Of a stretch of DNA of 64,000 nucleotides, positions 48,119-57,789 are shown piece by piece (position 1 is the stretch's first letter; each line of letters opens with the position of its first letter). Under the pieces are notes generated by a model that saw only the letters and a list, made by a program, of their open reading frames with translations, ran no database searches and had not been told where the DNA came from. The position numbers were made by a program, and so were the translations under genes. Source of the stretch: Paludibacterium paludis (GTDB lineage Bacteria; Pseudomonadota; Gammaproteobacteria; Burkholderiales; Chromobacteriaceae); the NCBI RefSeq assembly GCF_018802605.1, contig NZ_CP069161.1:3534001-3598000 (forward strand), written 5' to 3'.

Positions 48119-48780
48119 CCGCCCTCTCCGACCGTATAACCGACTCCGCGCACCGTGCGGATGAAACCGCTGCCGAGTTTTTTGCGCAGATGGTGCACAT
48201 GTACCTCTATCGCATTGCTCTCCACATCCTTGTCCCATCCATAGAGCTTCTCCTCAAGCAGGGCGCGCGGCATGATCCGGCCCCGATTGATCATCAGCAA
48301 TTCGAGCAAGGCGAACTCCCGCGAGGTCAACTCGATCTCTTCGCCATCCAGTGTCACCCGACGCCCGGCGGGCCTCAATTCGACATGACCAACAGTCAGC
48401 GCCGGCTGACTCAGCCCGTGGCTGCGCCTCACGAGAGAACGCAAACGTGCCGCCACCTCGGCAAGGGAAAACGGTTTGACCAGATAGTCGTCCGCCCCGC
48501 CGTCAAGACCGCCGACCCTGTCGGCAATGGCGTCGCGCGCAGTCAAAATGAGAATGGGCAAGGCGATACCCCGACCCCGGCACGCGGCGAGCACATCCAT
48601 GCCATCCAGACCAGGCAACCCCAGGTCGAGAATCGCCGCATCATAGGGAATATCCGTCAGCGCGGCCAGCCCCTGACGGCCATCGGTAAACCAGTCAACC
48701 ACAAACCCAAGCTGTCCGAGCCCGGCCTGGATTCCGTCCCCGATAAGCGGATCGTCTTCGACCAGCGCAACTCTCATCAT
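48115..48780 (-). CDS. OmpR-family response regulator (QseB-like)
   Basis: 221 aa. Receiver with E8-D9-D10, phospho-Asp in [17 protein letters not shown] and K in [14 protein letters not shown]; winged helix with [40 protein letters not shown] and [10 protein letters not shown]. QseB/PmrA subfamily. SD GGAGAG before tandem ATG codons (48780 or 48777). Follows the PepSY gene by 70 nt and is probably co-transcribed. Confidence 0.95.
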   Translation of the reverse strand: MMRVALVEDDPLIGDGIQAGLGQLGFVVDWFTDGRQGLAALTDIPYDAAILDLGLPGLDGMDVLAACRGRGIALPILILTARDAIADRVGGLDGGADDYLVKPFSLAEVAARLRSLVRRSHGLSQPALTVGHVELRPAGRRVTLDGEEIELTSREFALLELLMINRGRIMPRALLEEKLYGWDKDVESNAIEVHVHHLRKKLGSGFIRTVRGVGYTVGEGG

Positions 48781-48850
48781 CGCTCTCCGTCATACACGTA
48801 CGAGCACTCAGCATAATGCATGCCAAGTGCCGATACGTTGAGCTTGGCCA

Positions 48851-49168
48851 TCAATCGCGATGATCGTGGCGGTCATGGTGACCGTGATGGTCGCGATGAC
48901 GAGAGAGGACTTTCCCCGTCGCCGGATCAAGACGGGCTTGCACCTTGTTGCCGTTTTTATCGCGGCCGGTGAACGAATAGCCATGACGGCACGTGAACAA
49001 CTCATCGACGGTATAGCCCTGCCGCGTCAGCTCCTTGCGCGCCGCGGCCTCGGACAGCCGGGAGGCTTCGGGCGCCGAAGCGACATCCCGGCAATGCTCC
49101 GATGCGAAAGTCGATGCCGAGATAGCCGCCATGGAAACAAACAGGGTCATCGCCAACATGCGTTTCAT
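48851..49168 (-). CDS. Secreted PepSY-domain protein with His-rich tail
   Basis: 105 aa. Signal peptide MKRMLAMTLFVSMAAISAST-FAS; a single PepSY module (SEAAARKELTRQGYTVDELF; CRHGYSFTGRDKNGNKVQAR; LDPATGKVL) and a tail of alternating His/Asp/Arg (HRDHHGHHDRHDHRD). The tail suggests metal binding. It heads the PepSY-regulator-kinase cluster; PepSY proteins often sit beside such systems and may be sensor partners or targets. SD AAAGGTT is moderate. Confidence 0.85.
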   Translation of the reverse strand: MKRMLAMTLFVSMAAISASTFASEHCRDVASAPEASRLSEAAARKELTRQGYTVDELFTCRHGYSFTGRDKNGNKVQARLDPATGKVLSRHRDHHGHHDRHDHRD

Positions 49169-49239
49169 GGGAACCTTTCATTACATGCGTTGTTATCGAC
49201 GGTTCCCATTTGACCAGGCGCAGCTTAACCCTGTCTTAA

Positions 49240-49270
49240 CAACACAAAACCCGGCGCCAGGGCCGGGTTT
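49240..49270 (-). terminator. Terminator of glmM (bidirectional)
   Basis: AAACCCGGC-GCCAGG-GCCGGGTTT (49247-49270) with TTTTGTGTT on the minus strand. It lies 24 nt after the glmM stop. Confidence 0.82.
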
Positions 49271-49293
49271 CGCTTTGCCTCCATAAGGTCAAG

Positions 49294-50628
49294 TCACGCC
49301 GCCGCCTCGATGGCCGCGGCAATCGTTCGCGCCCAGCGCTCAGCCAAGGCCGCTTCGTCCGCCTCCACCATCACGCGCACAACAGGTTCGGTTCCGCTCG
49401 GGCGCAGCACCACGCGGCCGTGCCCCTCGAGCGCCGCCTCCGCCTCGGCAAGCCTCGCAGCCGAAGCACCTTTCCAGTCTTGCCCGGCCAAGCGCACATT
49501 GATCAGGGTTTGCGGGAACGGCTGCCAGTCGCGGCAAACCTCCGCCAGGTCCATCTGCAGTTCGGAGAGACTGTCCAGCACTTGCAAGGCGGAGATGATG
49601 CCGTCCCCCGTGCTGTGCTTGTCGAGGCACAGCACGTGCCCGGATGCCTCGCCTCCGAGCTGCCAGCCGTTGGCGTGCAGCATTTCCAGAACATAGCGGT
49701 CGCCGACCTTGGCCCGGCCGAACGGCACCCCAAGCCGTTTGAGCGCAAGCTCCATGCCCATATTGGTCATCACCGTGCCGACCACGCCGCCTTCCAGCTG
49801 GCCACGCAAATTGCGAGCCTTGGCGATCACGTAAATCAGTTGGTCTCCGTCATAGACCTGCCCGCCGCGATCCACCATCATCAAACGGTCGCCGTCGCCG
49901 TCGAGGGCGATACCGAAATCCGCCTCGTGCAGGAGCACGGCCGATTGCAGTGTCTTGGTGTAAGTGGCGCCAACCTTGTCGTTGATATTGAAGCCGTTTG
50001 GCTCGCCGCCGATGGTGATCACTTCGGCGCCCAATTCGTGGAATACCTTGGGAGCAATGTGGTAGGTGGCGCCATGCGCGCAATCGACCACCAGCTTCAG
50101 GCCTTTCAAGTCCTTGTGATTGGGGAAGCTGCTCTTGCAAAACTCGATATAGCGTTCAGCGGCGCCTTCAATCCGGCGCGCACGCCCCAGATTGGCAGAA
50201 GGCTTGGTGATCATCGGCTGTTCCAGCATCGCCTCGATCTCCAGCTCAATGGCATCGTCAAGTTTTTTACCGCCTTCGGCAAAGAACTTGATTCCGTTAT
50301 CGTGATAAGGATTATGCGATGCGGAAATCATCACGCCAGCGGACAAGCGCAGCGCGCGGGTCAGATACGCGATGCCGGGAGTGGGCAGCGGTCCGGTCAG
50401 CAGGACATGCACGCCAGCCGCGGTAAGCCCCGCCTCCAGCGCCGTTTCCAGCATATAGCCGGAAATGCGGGTGTCTTTGCCGATCAATACGGTCGGCTGA
50501 TGCTGCTTGTCGTGGTCGACCAGCACGCGCCCCGCCGCGTTGCCAAGCTTCAGGACAAAATCCGGGGTAATGGGAAATTGTCCGACTTCTCCGCGAACGC
50601 CATCGGTTCCAAAATATTTTCGGGTCAT
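49294..50628 (-). CDS. glmM: Phosphoglucosamine mutase
   Basis: 444 aa. Converts glucosamine-6-P to glucosamine-1-P for UDP-GlcNAc. Active-site phosphoserine loop [19 protein letters not shown]; Mg site [13 protein letters not shown]; sugar loop [18 protein letters not shown]; phosphate-binding [16 protein letters not shown]. Start [20 protein letters not shown] is canonical. It lies 21 nt downstream of folP, as in E. coli (ftsH-folP-glmM). Confidence 0.98.
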   Translation of the reverse strand: MTRKYFGTDGVRGEVGQFPITPDFVLKLGNAAGRVLVDHDKQHQPTVLIGKDTRISGYMLETALEAGLTAAGVHVLLTGPLPTPGIAYLTRALRLSAGVMISASHNPYHDNGIKFFAEGGKKLDDAIELEIEAMLEQPMITKPSANLGRARRIEGAAERYIEFCKSSFPNHKDLKGLKLVVDCAHGATYHIAPKVFHELGAEVITIGGEPNGFNINDKVGATYTKTLQSAVLLHEADFGIALDGDGDRLMMVDRGGQVYDGDQLIYVIAKARNLRGQLEGGVVGTVMTNMGMELALKRLGVPFGRAKVGDRYVLEMLHANGWQLGGEASGHVLCLDKHSTGDGIISALQVLDSLSELQMDLAEVCRDWQPFPQTLINVRLAGQDWKGASAARLAEAEAALEGHGRVVLRPSGTEPVVRVMVEADEAALAERWARTIAAAIEAAA

Positions 50629-50649
50629 TGCTCAGTATCCTGATACTTT

Positions 50650-51489
50650 TCAAAATTCCGGGTAATCCACCGCCGCCAACACCTGCATGGCCTGACGGCT
50701 CGCCTTGACATCGTGAACGCGAATAATGGCCGCGCCCCGTCTTGCCGCTTCCATCGCGGCGGCCACGCTGGCGCCCAGGCGCTCGTCCGGCACGGGCTCT
50801 CCGGTGATCTGTCCGAGCATCGACTTGCGGGACAAGCCCGCCAGTACCGGCACCCCGGCGCGGCGGCTCAATGCCGGTAACGCGCGCAACAAGGCAAGAT
50901 TGTGCTCCAGCGTTTTGCCGAAGCCGAAACCGGGATCGATCAGCAGGCGTTCGCGCGCGATTCCGGCATTCAGGCAGGCCGATACCCGCCGCTCCAGGTA
51001 GTCTCCCACCTCAGCGACAACATCGGTATAGTGGGGAGAAGCCTGCATGCTATCCGGATTTCCCTGCTTGTGCATCAGGCAGATCGCCACCGGGTAAGGC
51101 GCGACGGCGTCGGTCGCGCCATCGTCCTCCAGCCCCGCCACATCGTTGATCAGGTCCACGCCCACGCGCAGCCCCTCCCGCATCACGGCAGTACGGCGGG
51201 TATCCAGGGATAACGGCACGCCCAGTTCGCCGATCCGCTCAAGGGCCGGCAGCACGCGATCCATTTCTTCCTGAACCGATACACTCGGCGCATTGGGTCG
51301 GGTGGACTCCCCGCCAATATCGAGAATCGCCGCCCCCTCCGCGACAAGACGCTCGGCTTGCCGCAACGCGGCGTCGGGGGCCAGGAACCGGCCCCCATCG
51401 GAAAAGGAGTCGGGGGTGACATTGACAATGCCCATGATCAGCGGGCGGGACAGGCCGAGCCGGAAGCGGCCGCAAGCAAGTTCTATCAT
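50650..51489 (-). CDS. folP: Dihydropteroate synthase
   Basis: 279 aa from the ATG at 51489. GIVNVTPDSFSDGGRFLAPD, DIGGESTRPNAPSVSVQEEM, NDVAGLED, LMHKQGNPDSMQ, DPGFGFGKTLEHNLALLRAL, GLSRKSMLGQIT and the terminal IIRVHDV cover all substrate loops. Condenses pABA with dihydropterin pyrophosphate; the sulfonamide target. An in-frame TTG 15 nt upstream is a less likely start. Confidence 0.97.
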   Translation of the reverse strand: MIELACGRFRLGLSRPLIMGIVNVTPDSFSDGGRFLAPDAALRQAERLVAEGAAILDIGGESTRPNAPSVSVQEEMDRVLPALERIGELGVPLSLDTRRTAVMREGLRVGVDLINDVAGLEDDGATDAVAPYPVAICLMHKQGNPDSMQASPHYTDVVAEVGDYLERRVSACLNAGIARERLLIDPGFGFGKTLEHNLALLRALPALSRRAGVPVLAGLSRKSMLGQITGEPVPDERLGASVAAAMEAARRGAAIIRVHDVKASRQAMQVLAAVDYPEF

Positions 51490-51504
51490 TGTTGACTCGG
51501 ACAA

Positions 51505-51536
51505 TAAAAAAAGGGCAGTCGCCTTGGCAACTGCCC
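51505..51536 (-). terminator. Hairpin terminator between ftsH and folP
   Basis: GGGCAGT-CGCCTTGGCA-ACTGCCC (51513-51536) with T7 on the minus strand. It lies 19 nt after the ftsH stop. In this string folP-glmM would therefore depend on read-through or on their own promoter. Confidence 0.82.
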
Positions 51537-51554
51537 GATTCGTTGAGCGAACTA

Positions 51555-53492
51555 TCAGGCCTCGGGAACGGGAGTCGCCTCGGGGCCGCCGGAGATTTCC
51601 GGCTTGCTATCCGTCACGGCCGGTGCGGCATCGCCCGGTTCCGCCGGTTTGCCCGGCTTGCCGACCGGACGCGGAGGACGCGGGGGACGGCCCTGCATGA
51701 TGTCCTCGATCTGCTCGGCATCGATGGTTTCCCATTCGAGCAGCGCGGCTGTCATCGCTTCGACCTTGTCGCGGTTTTCATCGAGCAGGCGTCTCGCCAG
51801 CGAGTACTGTTCGTCGATAATGCGGCGGATTTCCGCATCGACCTGCTGCAAGGTGGCTTCGGAGAGGTTCTTGTGCGTCGTGATGGAGCGGCCGAGGAAC
51901 ACTTCGCCCTCGTTTTCGCCATACACCATCGGGCCGAGCTTGTCGGACATCCCGTAACGGGTCACCATGTCGCGGGCCATCTGGGTCGCGCGCTCGAAAT
52001 CGTTCGACGCGCCCGTGGTCATCTGATTCATGAACAGTTCTTCCGCGATACGTCCGCCGAACAGGATGGCCAGGCGATCGAGCAGATACTGTCGATCATA
52101 GGCGAAGCGATCCTGCTCAGGCAGTTGCATGGTCAGGCCCAGCGCCCTGCCGCGCGGAATGATCGTGACCTTGTGCACCGGATCGGACTTGGGCAGCAGT
52201 TTGGCGACAACGGCATGACCGGATTCGTGATAGGCGGTGTTCTTGCGCTCTTCCTCGGTCATCACCATGGACTTGCGCTCCGCGCCCATCATGATCTTGT
52301 CCTTGGCCGCCTCGAAGTCCTCCATGTCCACCAGCCGCTTGGCGCGGCGGGCGGCGAACAGGGCGGCCTCGTTCACCAGGTTGGCGAGGTCGGCGCCGGA
52401 GAAGCCCGGCGTGCCGCGAGCGATCAGGTTGGCCTCGACATCGGCGGCGATCGGCACCTTGCGCATGTGAACGGAAAGAATCTGCTCCCGGCCACGGATA
52501 TCCGGCAGCGGAACCACGACCTGACGGTCGAAACGGCCCGGACGTTGCAAGGCGGGGTCAAGCACGTCGGGACGGTTGGTCGCGGCGATCACGATGACCG
52601 TGGCGTTGGTGTCGAAACCGTCCATTTCGACGAGCAGCTGGTTGAGCGTCTGCTCGCGTTCGTCGTTGCCGCCACCAAGGCCGGCGCCGCGCTGGCGGCC
52701 CACCGCGTCGATTTCATCGATGAAAATGATGCAAGGAGCGTTTTTCTTTGCCTGCTCAAACATGTCGCGCACGCGGGCCGCGCCCACACCGACAAACATT
52801 TCGACGAAATCGGAACCGGAAATGCTGAAGAACGGCACCTTGGCCTCGCCGGCAATCGCCTTGGCCAGCAAGGTCTTGCCGGTACCCGGGCTGCCGCACA
52901 GCAGGATACCGCGCGGAATACGGCCGCCGAGGCTCTGGTAGCGGGTGGGATCGCGCAGGTAATCGACGATTTCCTTGACCTCTTCCTTGGATTCGTCACA
53001 CCCCGCCACATCGGCGAAGGTGACGGTATTGCTGTCCTGGTCGAGCATGCGGGCCTTGCTCTTGCCGAACGAGAAGGCTCCGCCCTTGCCGCCCCCCTGC
53101 ATCTGGCGCATGAAGAAAATCCACACACCGATCAGCAGCAGCATCGGGAACCAGCTGATGAAGATGTTCATCAGCATGCTGGGCTCTTCCTCGGGCTTGG
53201 CCGAGAAACGCACGTTGTTCTTGATCAGCTCGTCGACCAGTTGGGGATCGAACGGTGCGTAGGTGGCGAAGGTCGATCCGTCCGACCGCTTCCCTTTGAG
53301 CCATTGGCCGCCCCGGATGGGATGACCTTCGATGGTCAGCGATTGCACCTTGCCGGATTCCACATCGCTAATGAATTGCGAGTATTCCACCTGGTTCTGG
53401 GTATCCTGCCGCTTGTTCAATTGATTGAACACGGTCATCAGTACAACGCCGATGATTACCCAGATGGCGATGTTTTTGCCGAGATTGTTCAC
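51555..53492 (-). CDS. ftsH: ATP-dependent zinc metalloprotease FtsH
   Basis: 645 aa. TM1 about 7-24, periplasmic domain, TM2 about 102-122 ([18 protein letters not shown]). AAA+ domain with Walker A GSPGTGKT, pore motif FVG, Walker [13 protein letters not shown], second region of homology [20 protein letters not shown]. Zinc protease motif HESGH. Pro-rich acidic C-tail. Degrades membrane proteins, LpxC and sigma-32 in model bacteria. Downstream of rlmE by 76 nt. Confidence 0.98.
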   Translation of the reverse strand: MNNLGKNIAIWVIIGVVLMTVFNQLNKRQDTQNQVEYSQFISDVESGKVQSLTIEGHPIRGGQWLKGKRSDGSTFATYAPFDPQLVDELIKNNVRFSAKPEEEPSMLMNIFISWFPMLLLIGVWIFFMRQMQGGGKGGAFSFGKSKARMLDQDSNTVTFADVAGCDESKEEVKEIVDYLRDPTRYQSLGGRIPRGILLCGSPGTGKTLLAKAIAGEAKVPFFSISGSDFVEMFVGVGAARVRDMFEQAKKNAPCIIFIDEIDAVGRQRGAGLGGGNDEREQTLNQLLVEMDGFDTNATVIVIAATNRPDVLDPALQRPGRFDRQVVVPLPDIRGREQILSVHMRKVPIAADVEANLIARGTPGFSGADLANLVNEAALFAARRAKRLVDMEDFEAAKDKIMMGAERKSMVMTEEERKNTAYHESGHAVVAKLLPKSDPVHKVTIIPRGRALGLTMQLPEQDRFAYDRQYLLDRLAILFGGRIAEELFMNQMTTGASNDFERATQMARDMVTRYGMSDKLGPMVYGENEGEVFLGRSITTHKNLSEATLQQVDAEIRRIIDEQYSLARRLLDENRDKVEAMTAALLEWETIDAEQIEDIMQGRPPRPPRPVGKPGKPAEPGDAAPAVTDSKPEISGGPEATPVPEA

Positions 53493-53568
53493 TAGAGCGG
53501 ACTCCTTGTGCCCTGACTGTATGATTACAGACTACCTGGCTGGATTGTAAACCTCTCGGGGCGCGATG

Positions 53569-54186
53569 TCAGCGTCGCCCTTTACCCAGCAGGTAAATTT
53601 CGTTAGACCGGTCGCGCGAGGCCTTGGGCTTGCGCGATACCACTTCACCGAAGAGTTCCCTCATGGCTTTAAGGAAGGACTGGAAATCACTCCCCTGAAA
53701 CACTTTGACGAGAAAATGTCCGCCAGGTTTCAAATGGTCGCGGGCAAAATCGAGAGCCAACTCGTTCAAATGGTAGCTCCGCGCCTGGTCGATGCTGCTC
53801 GTACCGGAGATATTGGGCGCCATATCGGAAATTACAAGATCCAGCTCGCGTCCGCCCAAAAGCTCGACAAACGCGTCAAGCACATCGTCCTCGCGAAAAT
53901 CGCCCTGAATGAAGTCCACCCCGTGCACCGGATCCATCGGCAGGATGTCCAGCGCGAACACGCGTCCCTGCCCGCCGACCAGCCGCGCCGCCACCTGGGA
54001 CCAGCTCCCGGGAGCGCTGCCCAGGTCGGCCACGATCGTACCCGGACGGATGAGTTTGTCCTTTTCGTTGATTTCCAGCAGTTTGTAGGCGGCCCGCGCG
54101 CGATAGCCGTCTTTCTTGGCCATATGCACGTAGTGATCGTTCACATGCTCCGCCAGCCAGGCGTTACTGGATTTGCTTCTTGCCAT
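53569..54186 (-). CDS. rlmE: 23S rRNA 2'-O-ribose U2552 methyltransferase (RrmJ)
   Basis: 205 aa. SAM motif [24 protein letters not shown] catalytic residues in [34 protein letters not shown] and [34 protein letters not shown] is the usual N-terminus. Heat-shock gene upstream of ftsH in most proteobacteria, as here. Divergent from yhbY. Confidence 0.97.
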   Translation of the reverse strand: MARSKSSNAWLAEHVNDHYVHMAKKDGYRARAAYKLLEINEKDKLIRPGTIVADLGSAPGSWSQVAARLVGGQGRVFALDILPMDPVHGVDFIQGDFREDDVLDAFVELLGGRELDLVISDMAPNISGTSSIDQARSYHLNELALDFARDHLKPGGHFLVKVFQGSDFQSFLKAMRELFGEVVSRKPKASRDRSNEIYLLGKGRR

Positions 54187-54243
54187 AATTTCCGTCGATT
54201 TGTGTTGCTGCCCGCACCGTTGCGCAGATAAATCTGGCGGGTT

Positions 54244-54273
54244 TTGGGCAAAAGGCCAATATTTTAGTAGAAT
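54244..54273 (+). promoter_or_regulatory. Sigma-70-like promoter of yhbY
   Basis: TTGGGC (54244-54249), 18-nt spacer, TAGAAT (54268-54273), predicting a start near 54280 and a 20-nt leader with SD AGGAA. It lies in the 114-bp divergent region shared with rlmE. Confidence 0.45.
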
Positions 54274-54300
54274 CCTCTTTTATTCAGGAACCTGCAAGAC

Positions 54301-54624
54301 ATGAAAATCGAACTTTCCGCGTTCGAGCGCCAATATCTCAAAGGCCTCGCGCACTCGCTCAATCCGGTCGTGATGATCGGCAACCAGGGCCTGACCGAAT
54401 CGGTGATGCGTGAAATCGCCATCAACCTGGATGCCCACGAACTGATCAAGGTCCGCGTGCATGGCGACGACCGAGATGCGCGCGTCGCCATGTTCGAGAC
54501 GATTTGCGACGAGCTGGGCGCCGGCCAGGTTCAGCATATCGGCAAGCTTCTGGTGATCTGGCGTCCGTCCGAAAACGGCCGTATTCAGCTGCCGAAGAAC
54601 AAAAAAGCGCTCAAGTCCCGGTAA
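54301..54624 (+). CDS. yhbY: YhbY family RNA-binding protein (CRM domain)
   Basis: 107 aa. LSAFERQYLKGLAHSLNPVV, MIGNQGLTESVMREI and HELIKVRVHGDDRDAR are the CRM/YhbY pattern, with the GxxG loop present as GNQG. Binds pre-50S particles in E. coli. The lysine-rich C-terminus (PKNKKALKSR) is normal. Divergent from rlmE, a conserved arrangement. Confidence 0.95.
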   Translation: MKIELSAFERQYLKGLAHSLNPVVMIGNQGLTESVMREIAINLDAHELIKVRVHGDDRDARVAMFETICDELGAGQVQHIGKLLVIWRPSENGRIQLPKNKKALKSR

Positions 54625-54979
54625 TGCGCCAGGGGCGGGGTTTTCCCGTCCCGCATTCGCCGGTGCCCACTAAAGACCGGCTGTTTTGCCAGTATTTTCT
54701 CCAAACCTTGCGGGAAACCGCGCCACCCGTCCCGTCCCTGCTTCCTTCATCGACCACGAATCGACAGACTGCGCATGGATCAGGATCGCCCTTGCGCTCT
54801 CGGTCCGGCGCGGGCTTCGTGTACCCACAGCCGCTCCGACGCGGCGAACCCGGCCCCCCATCAACCAGTGGCTGCTTTGAAGAAAGGCAACGGGAACAGG
54901 AAACCGCAGCCATGACGGAATGCCCGCATTCGCGTCATCCACGCTGGCGTGACTATCGCCAGCGGTCCCGACACGACCC
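54625..54979. other. Intergenic region between yhbY and the astacin gene
   Basis: 355 bp, GC-rich. A short GGGGCGGGG-TTTT-CCCGTCCC hairpin at 54632-54652 may end yhbY but lacks a T tail. No reading frame with an SD or recognisable product; no clear promoter for the protease gene was found. Confidence 0.5.
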
Positions 54980-56623
54980 ATGACGCACACCTCCTCCCGG
55001 CCGCGCCGCCCCTGCTGGCCGCTCGCCAGTTTGCTCCTCCTTTGCCATGCCCACGCCGATACCGGCGATACCCACACCGGCTATGAACAGCAATCCGGCA
55101 GGGAAATCCACTATCGCGCCCTGCCGGACGGCAGCGCGGTCGCCTTTGGCGACATTCTGATCGGCGACCACGAACGCATTCTGCGCGAAGGCATCGCGCC
55201 CATTGGAATCGCTCCCGATAGCACATCGCGGCGCAAAAAACGCACGGTCTGGTCAGGCGCCACGCCCTGGCCGAACAATACGATTCATTATGAGTTCGAC
55301 GCCTCCGCCGACCCGAAAACGCGCAGCGCGATCCTCGGTGCCATGCGGCAGTTCGAGCAGCGGACCACCTTGCGCTTCGTCGAGGATGCGGCGCAGCCAT
55401 ACCGGGTCAGAATCGGCACGAAACCGCATGCCAAAGGCATGTGCGGTATCGCTAATATCGGCCGCTTGCCCAAAGAAATGCAACCACAATCGCTACGGCT
55501 ATTTTGTCCGGATGTCGGAACTGCCTTGCATGAGTTGATGCATACCGCCGGCTTTTTTCACGAGTCACTGCGCAAGCCCGACGCACCCGGAGTCCAGCCG
55601 GCAGACCCGGACAGCATCATGGGCAAAGGGCATCATGCTCTTTCCCCGGGAGATATCGCCGGCATCCGGAGCCTTTATCCCCCGGTCCCCGTTCCGGACA
55701 AGCCCGATACCAGCACTCCGCGCACGCCCATCTTTCCCATCGAAGATTCGGCCAAGCCCGCGGACCGGCAAAAAGCGCGGCTATTGCGCTCCGCCCATGG
55801 CACCGATGCATGCCTTGCCGCACTCGACGATAGGGATAGCTGGTTCTGGCGCAACAAGGAACGGACGGTCGGCACACGAAAATGCGACGGCAAGGATCCG
55901 GCCCAACGCTGGACCTTGCAGGCGGACGGTCGACTCACCAATGACGCCTATCCTTCGCGCTGCCTCGGCAAGGCCTCATGGAATACCGTGCTCGCCAGAC
56001 ATGAGAGCGGGCATGCCGCGCTCATGTCCTGCGCACGAGGCCCGGAGCAGCGCTGGCACTTTGCCGGTTCCCAACTGCAGAATCGTGGCGCTCCGACGCT
56101 CCGGTTGATCGTGGATCAGGGAGCCGTGCTGGTCGACGCGCCACCTGCCGACGCGCTGGACCGGGCAGTGTGGTCATGGGCCTGGCCGGACAGAACCGCC
56201 CCCGAACCGCGCTATCGCCAGTTGCAGGCAGACGACGGACTCTGCCTTGCGGCTCTGGACAAACGCAGCAGCTGGTATTGGCGCCATGGGGAACGGACCG
56301 TGGTCCCGCAGCCATGCGACAGCAAGAACAACGCGCAGCGCTGGGCGCTTCTGGGCGACGGCCGTCTGAAAAATGCCGCCTGGCCGGCGCTTTGCCTCGG
56401 CAAGGCATCATGGGAGCGGCAACTGGCCGACAACGAGACGGGGTATGCCGCTCTGCAGGCCTGCGGCGACGCACCGTCCCTGCGCTGGCGCTTTGCCGGC
56501 ACCCGACTGAAAAACCTGGGAGCTCCCGGGTTGGTTCTTGCCAACCGCAATGGCGCGGCACTGGTCGAGGCGGAGAGCACGGCCCTCGCAACGACCGGGA
56601 AAGCGGGGTGGCACTGGCGATAA
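54980..56623 (+). CDS. Secreted astacin-like zinc metalloprotease with two ricin-type lectin repeats
   Basis: 547 aa. Signal peptide (PLASLLLLCHAHA-D). Catalytic domain about 90-235: ATPWPNNTIHYEF start, zinc site HELMHTAGFFHE (184-195) and a Met-turn SIM (212-214). Between them only about 16 residues remain where astacins have roughly 40-50, and the usual Met-His-Tyr is MGKG. Pro-rich linker 234-256. Two homologous repeats follow (265-400 and 411-547), each with CLAALD-R-SW-WR--ERTV, CLGKASW and QRW/RW motifs like ricin-B QxW units. Probably binds glycans or cell surfaces. No SD seen. The gspMN genes nearby could belong to its export route. Confidence 0.85.
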   Translation: MTHTSSRPRRPCWPLASLLLLCHAHADTGDTHTGYEQQSGREIHYRALPDGSAVAFGDILIGDHERILREGIAPIGIAPDSTSRRKKRTVWSGATPWPNNTIHYEFDASADPKTRSAILGAMRQFEQRTTLRFVEDAAQPYRVRIGTKPHAKGMCGIANIGRLPKEMQPQSLRLFCPDVGTALHELMHTAGFFHESLRKPDAPGVQPADPDSIMGKGHHALSPGDIAGIRSLYPPVPVPDKPDTSTPRTPIFPIEDSAKPADRQKARLLRSAHGTDACLAALDDRDSWFWRNKERTVGTRKCDGKDPAQRWTLQADGRLTNDAYPSRCLGKASWNTVLARHESGHAALMSCARGPEQRWHFAGSQLQNRGAPTLRLIVDQGAVLVDAPPADALDRAVWSWAWPDRTAPEPRYRQLQADDGLCLAALDKRSSWYWRHGERTVVPQPCDSKNNAQRWALLGDGRLKNAAWPALCLGKASWERQLADNETGYAALQACGDAPSLRWRFAGTRLKNLGAPGLVLANRNGAALVEAESTALATTGKAGWHWR

Positions 56624-56682
56624 CGGAGTCGTGCGCGGGCGGGAGACGGCCATGCCTCCTGTCCGCGCGCCAAGATCCCCGG

Positions 56683-57117
56683 TCAGGATTCGGTTTTGAC
56701 GATGTAGACGAGACCGAGCAGGCTTTGCACCAGGTAAATCAGGCTGGAAATGGCATGCCAAGTGGCAAAGCCGCCGCCGAACAAGCCTTCTGCCGCCTGG
56801 TTCATGTGCAACTTCAGATTGGCGATGATCGGCGTCACGCCAAAATGGTTGATGAGGGTACACGCCAGCATGCCGACAATCAGCCAGAAAGCCTTGTCGC
56901 GCACCCCACGCACCCCTTCCCGGACAACCAGTTCAATCAACAGGAAAAGCCCGGCGACCATACCGACCCAGGCGATGGCCTGGAAGAGGCGGCCCGCAAC
57001 GAGGCCGGCGACGGGCTTGTCAAGAAGCTCGAAGAGCACCGGGGCCACCACCATGCCGATAACCCACATCCCGCCAACCCAAAATACCCTGGCAATCGCC
57101 CTCAATCCATTCATCAT
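56683..57117 (-). CDS. DUF4149 membrane protein
   Basis: 144 aa, four hydrophobic segments. MNGLRAIARVFWVGGMWVIG, then APVLFELLDKPVAGLVAGRL-F and NHFGVTPIIANLKLHM fit DUF4149 (TMEM205-like), frequently found between greA and yhbY in betaproteobacteria. Function unknown. Downstream of greA by 61 nt; tandem ATG codons (57117 or 57114). Confidence 0.9.
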   Translation of the reverse strand: MMNGLRAIARVFWVGGMWVIGMVVAPVLFELLDKPVAGLVAGRLFQAIAWVGMVAGLFLLIELVVREGVRGVRDKAFWLIVGMLACTLINHFGVTPIIANLKLHMNQAAEGLFGGGFATWHAISSLIYLVQSLLGLVYIVKTES

Positions 57118-57178
57118 GACTCGTTTCCCTTGAAAAAAAACGCGCTGTCACGCGCGTTTCCCTTCCCGTCAGCGCACC

Positions 57179-57655
57179 TTACAGGTACTTGACATCCAGC
57201 ACTTCGTATTCGCGGATGCCCCCGGGCGCCACGACTTCGGCGACATCGCCGGCCTCCTTGCCGATCAGGGCGCGGGCGATCGGCGAATTGACCGATACCT
57301 TGCCCTGCTTGATATCGGCCTCGTCGTCCCCGACGATCTGATACGTCACTTCATCCTCGGTTTCCAGATCCATCAGATCCACCGTGGCACCGAAAACGAC
57401 GCGGCCATCAGCATCCAGCTCGACCGGGTTGATGATCTGCGCATTGGAGAGCTTGCCCTCGAGCTCGGCGATCCGGCCCTCGACAAACCCCTGACGCTCC
57501 TTGGCGGCATCGTATTCCGCGTTTTCGGACAGGTCTCCGTGCGAGCGTGCCTCGGCAATCGCCTCGATCACCGCGGGACGCTCCACGCTTTTGAGTCGCT
57601 GCAGTTCTTCACGAAGAAGCTCTGCGCCACGCACGGTCAACGGGACTTTAATCAT
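57179..57655 (-). CDS. greA: Transcription elongation factor GreA
   Basis: 158 aa from the ATG at 57655 ([20 protein letters not shown]). Coiled-coil tip with the acidic pair in [21 protein letters not shown]-terminal [18 protein letters not shown] and [13 protein letters not shown]. Stimulates transcript cleavage in stalled RNA polymerase. SD GGAGAC. Between carB and the DUF4149 gene. Confidence 0.97.
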   Translation of the reverse strand: MIKVPLTVRGAELLREELQRLKSVERPAVIEAIAEARSHGDLSENAEYDAAKERQGFVEGRIAELEGKLSNAQIINPVELDADGRVVFGATVDLMDLETEDEVTYQIVGDDEADIKQGKVSVNSPIARALIGKEAGDVAEVVAPGGIREYEVLDVKYL

Positions 57656-57689
57656 TACGTGAGTCTCCACAGGCGGCTAGCCGCCATCA

Positions 57690-57726
57690 TCAAAAGCACA
57701 AGCCGCCGTCCATGGACGGCGGCTTG
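57690..57726 (-). terminator. Terminator of carB
   Basis: Fully complementary CAAGCCGCCGTCC-AT-GGACGGCGGCTTG (57699-57726) followed by TGCTTTTGATG on the minus strand. A second perfect palindrome GGCGGCTAGCCGCC (57672-57685) lies between it and greA, close to the greA SD, and could fold over the greA leader. Confidence 0.78.
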
Positions 57727-57789
57727 CAGTGCATCTGTTCAAGTACCGATTGTACCGGCAAATCCTTCAGGATTCAAAGGGGGGCGGAT

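Noticed and set aside
51489..53495. 668-codon plus-strand reading frame opposite ftsH
   Set aside because: Shadow of ftsH, which carries Walker, SRH and HESGH motifs.
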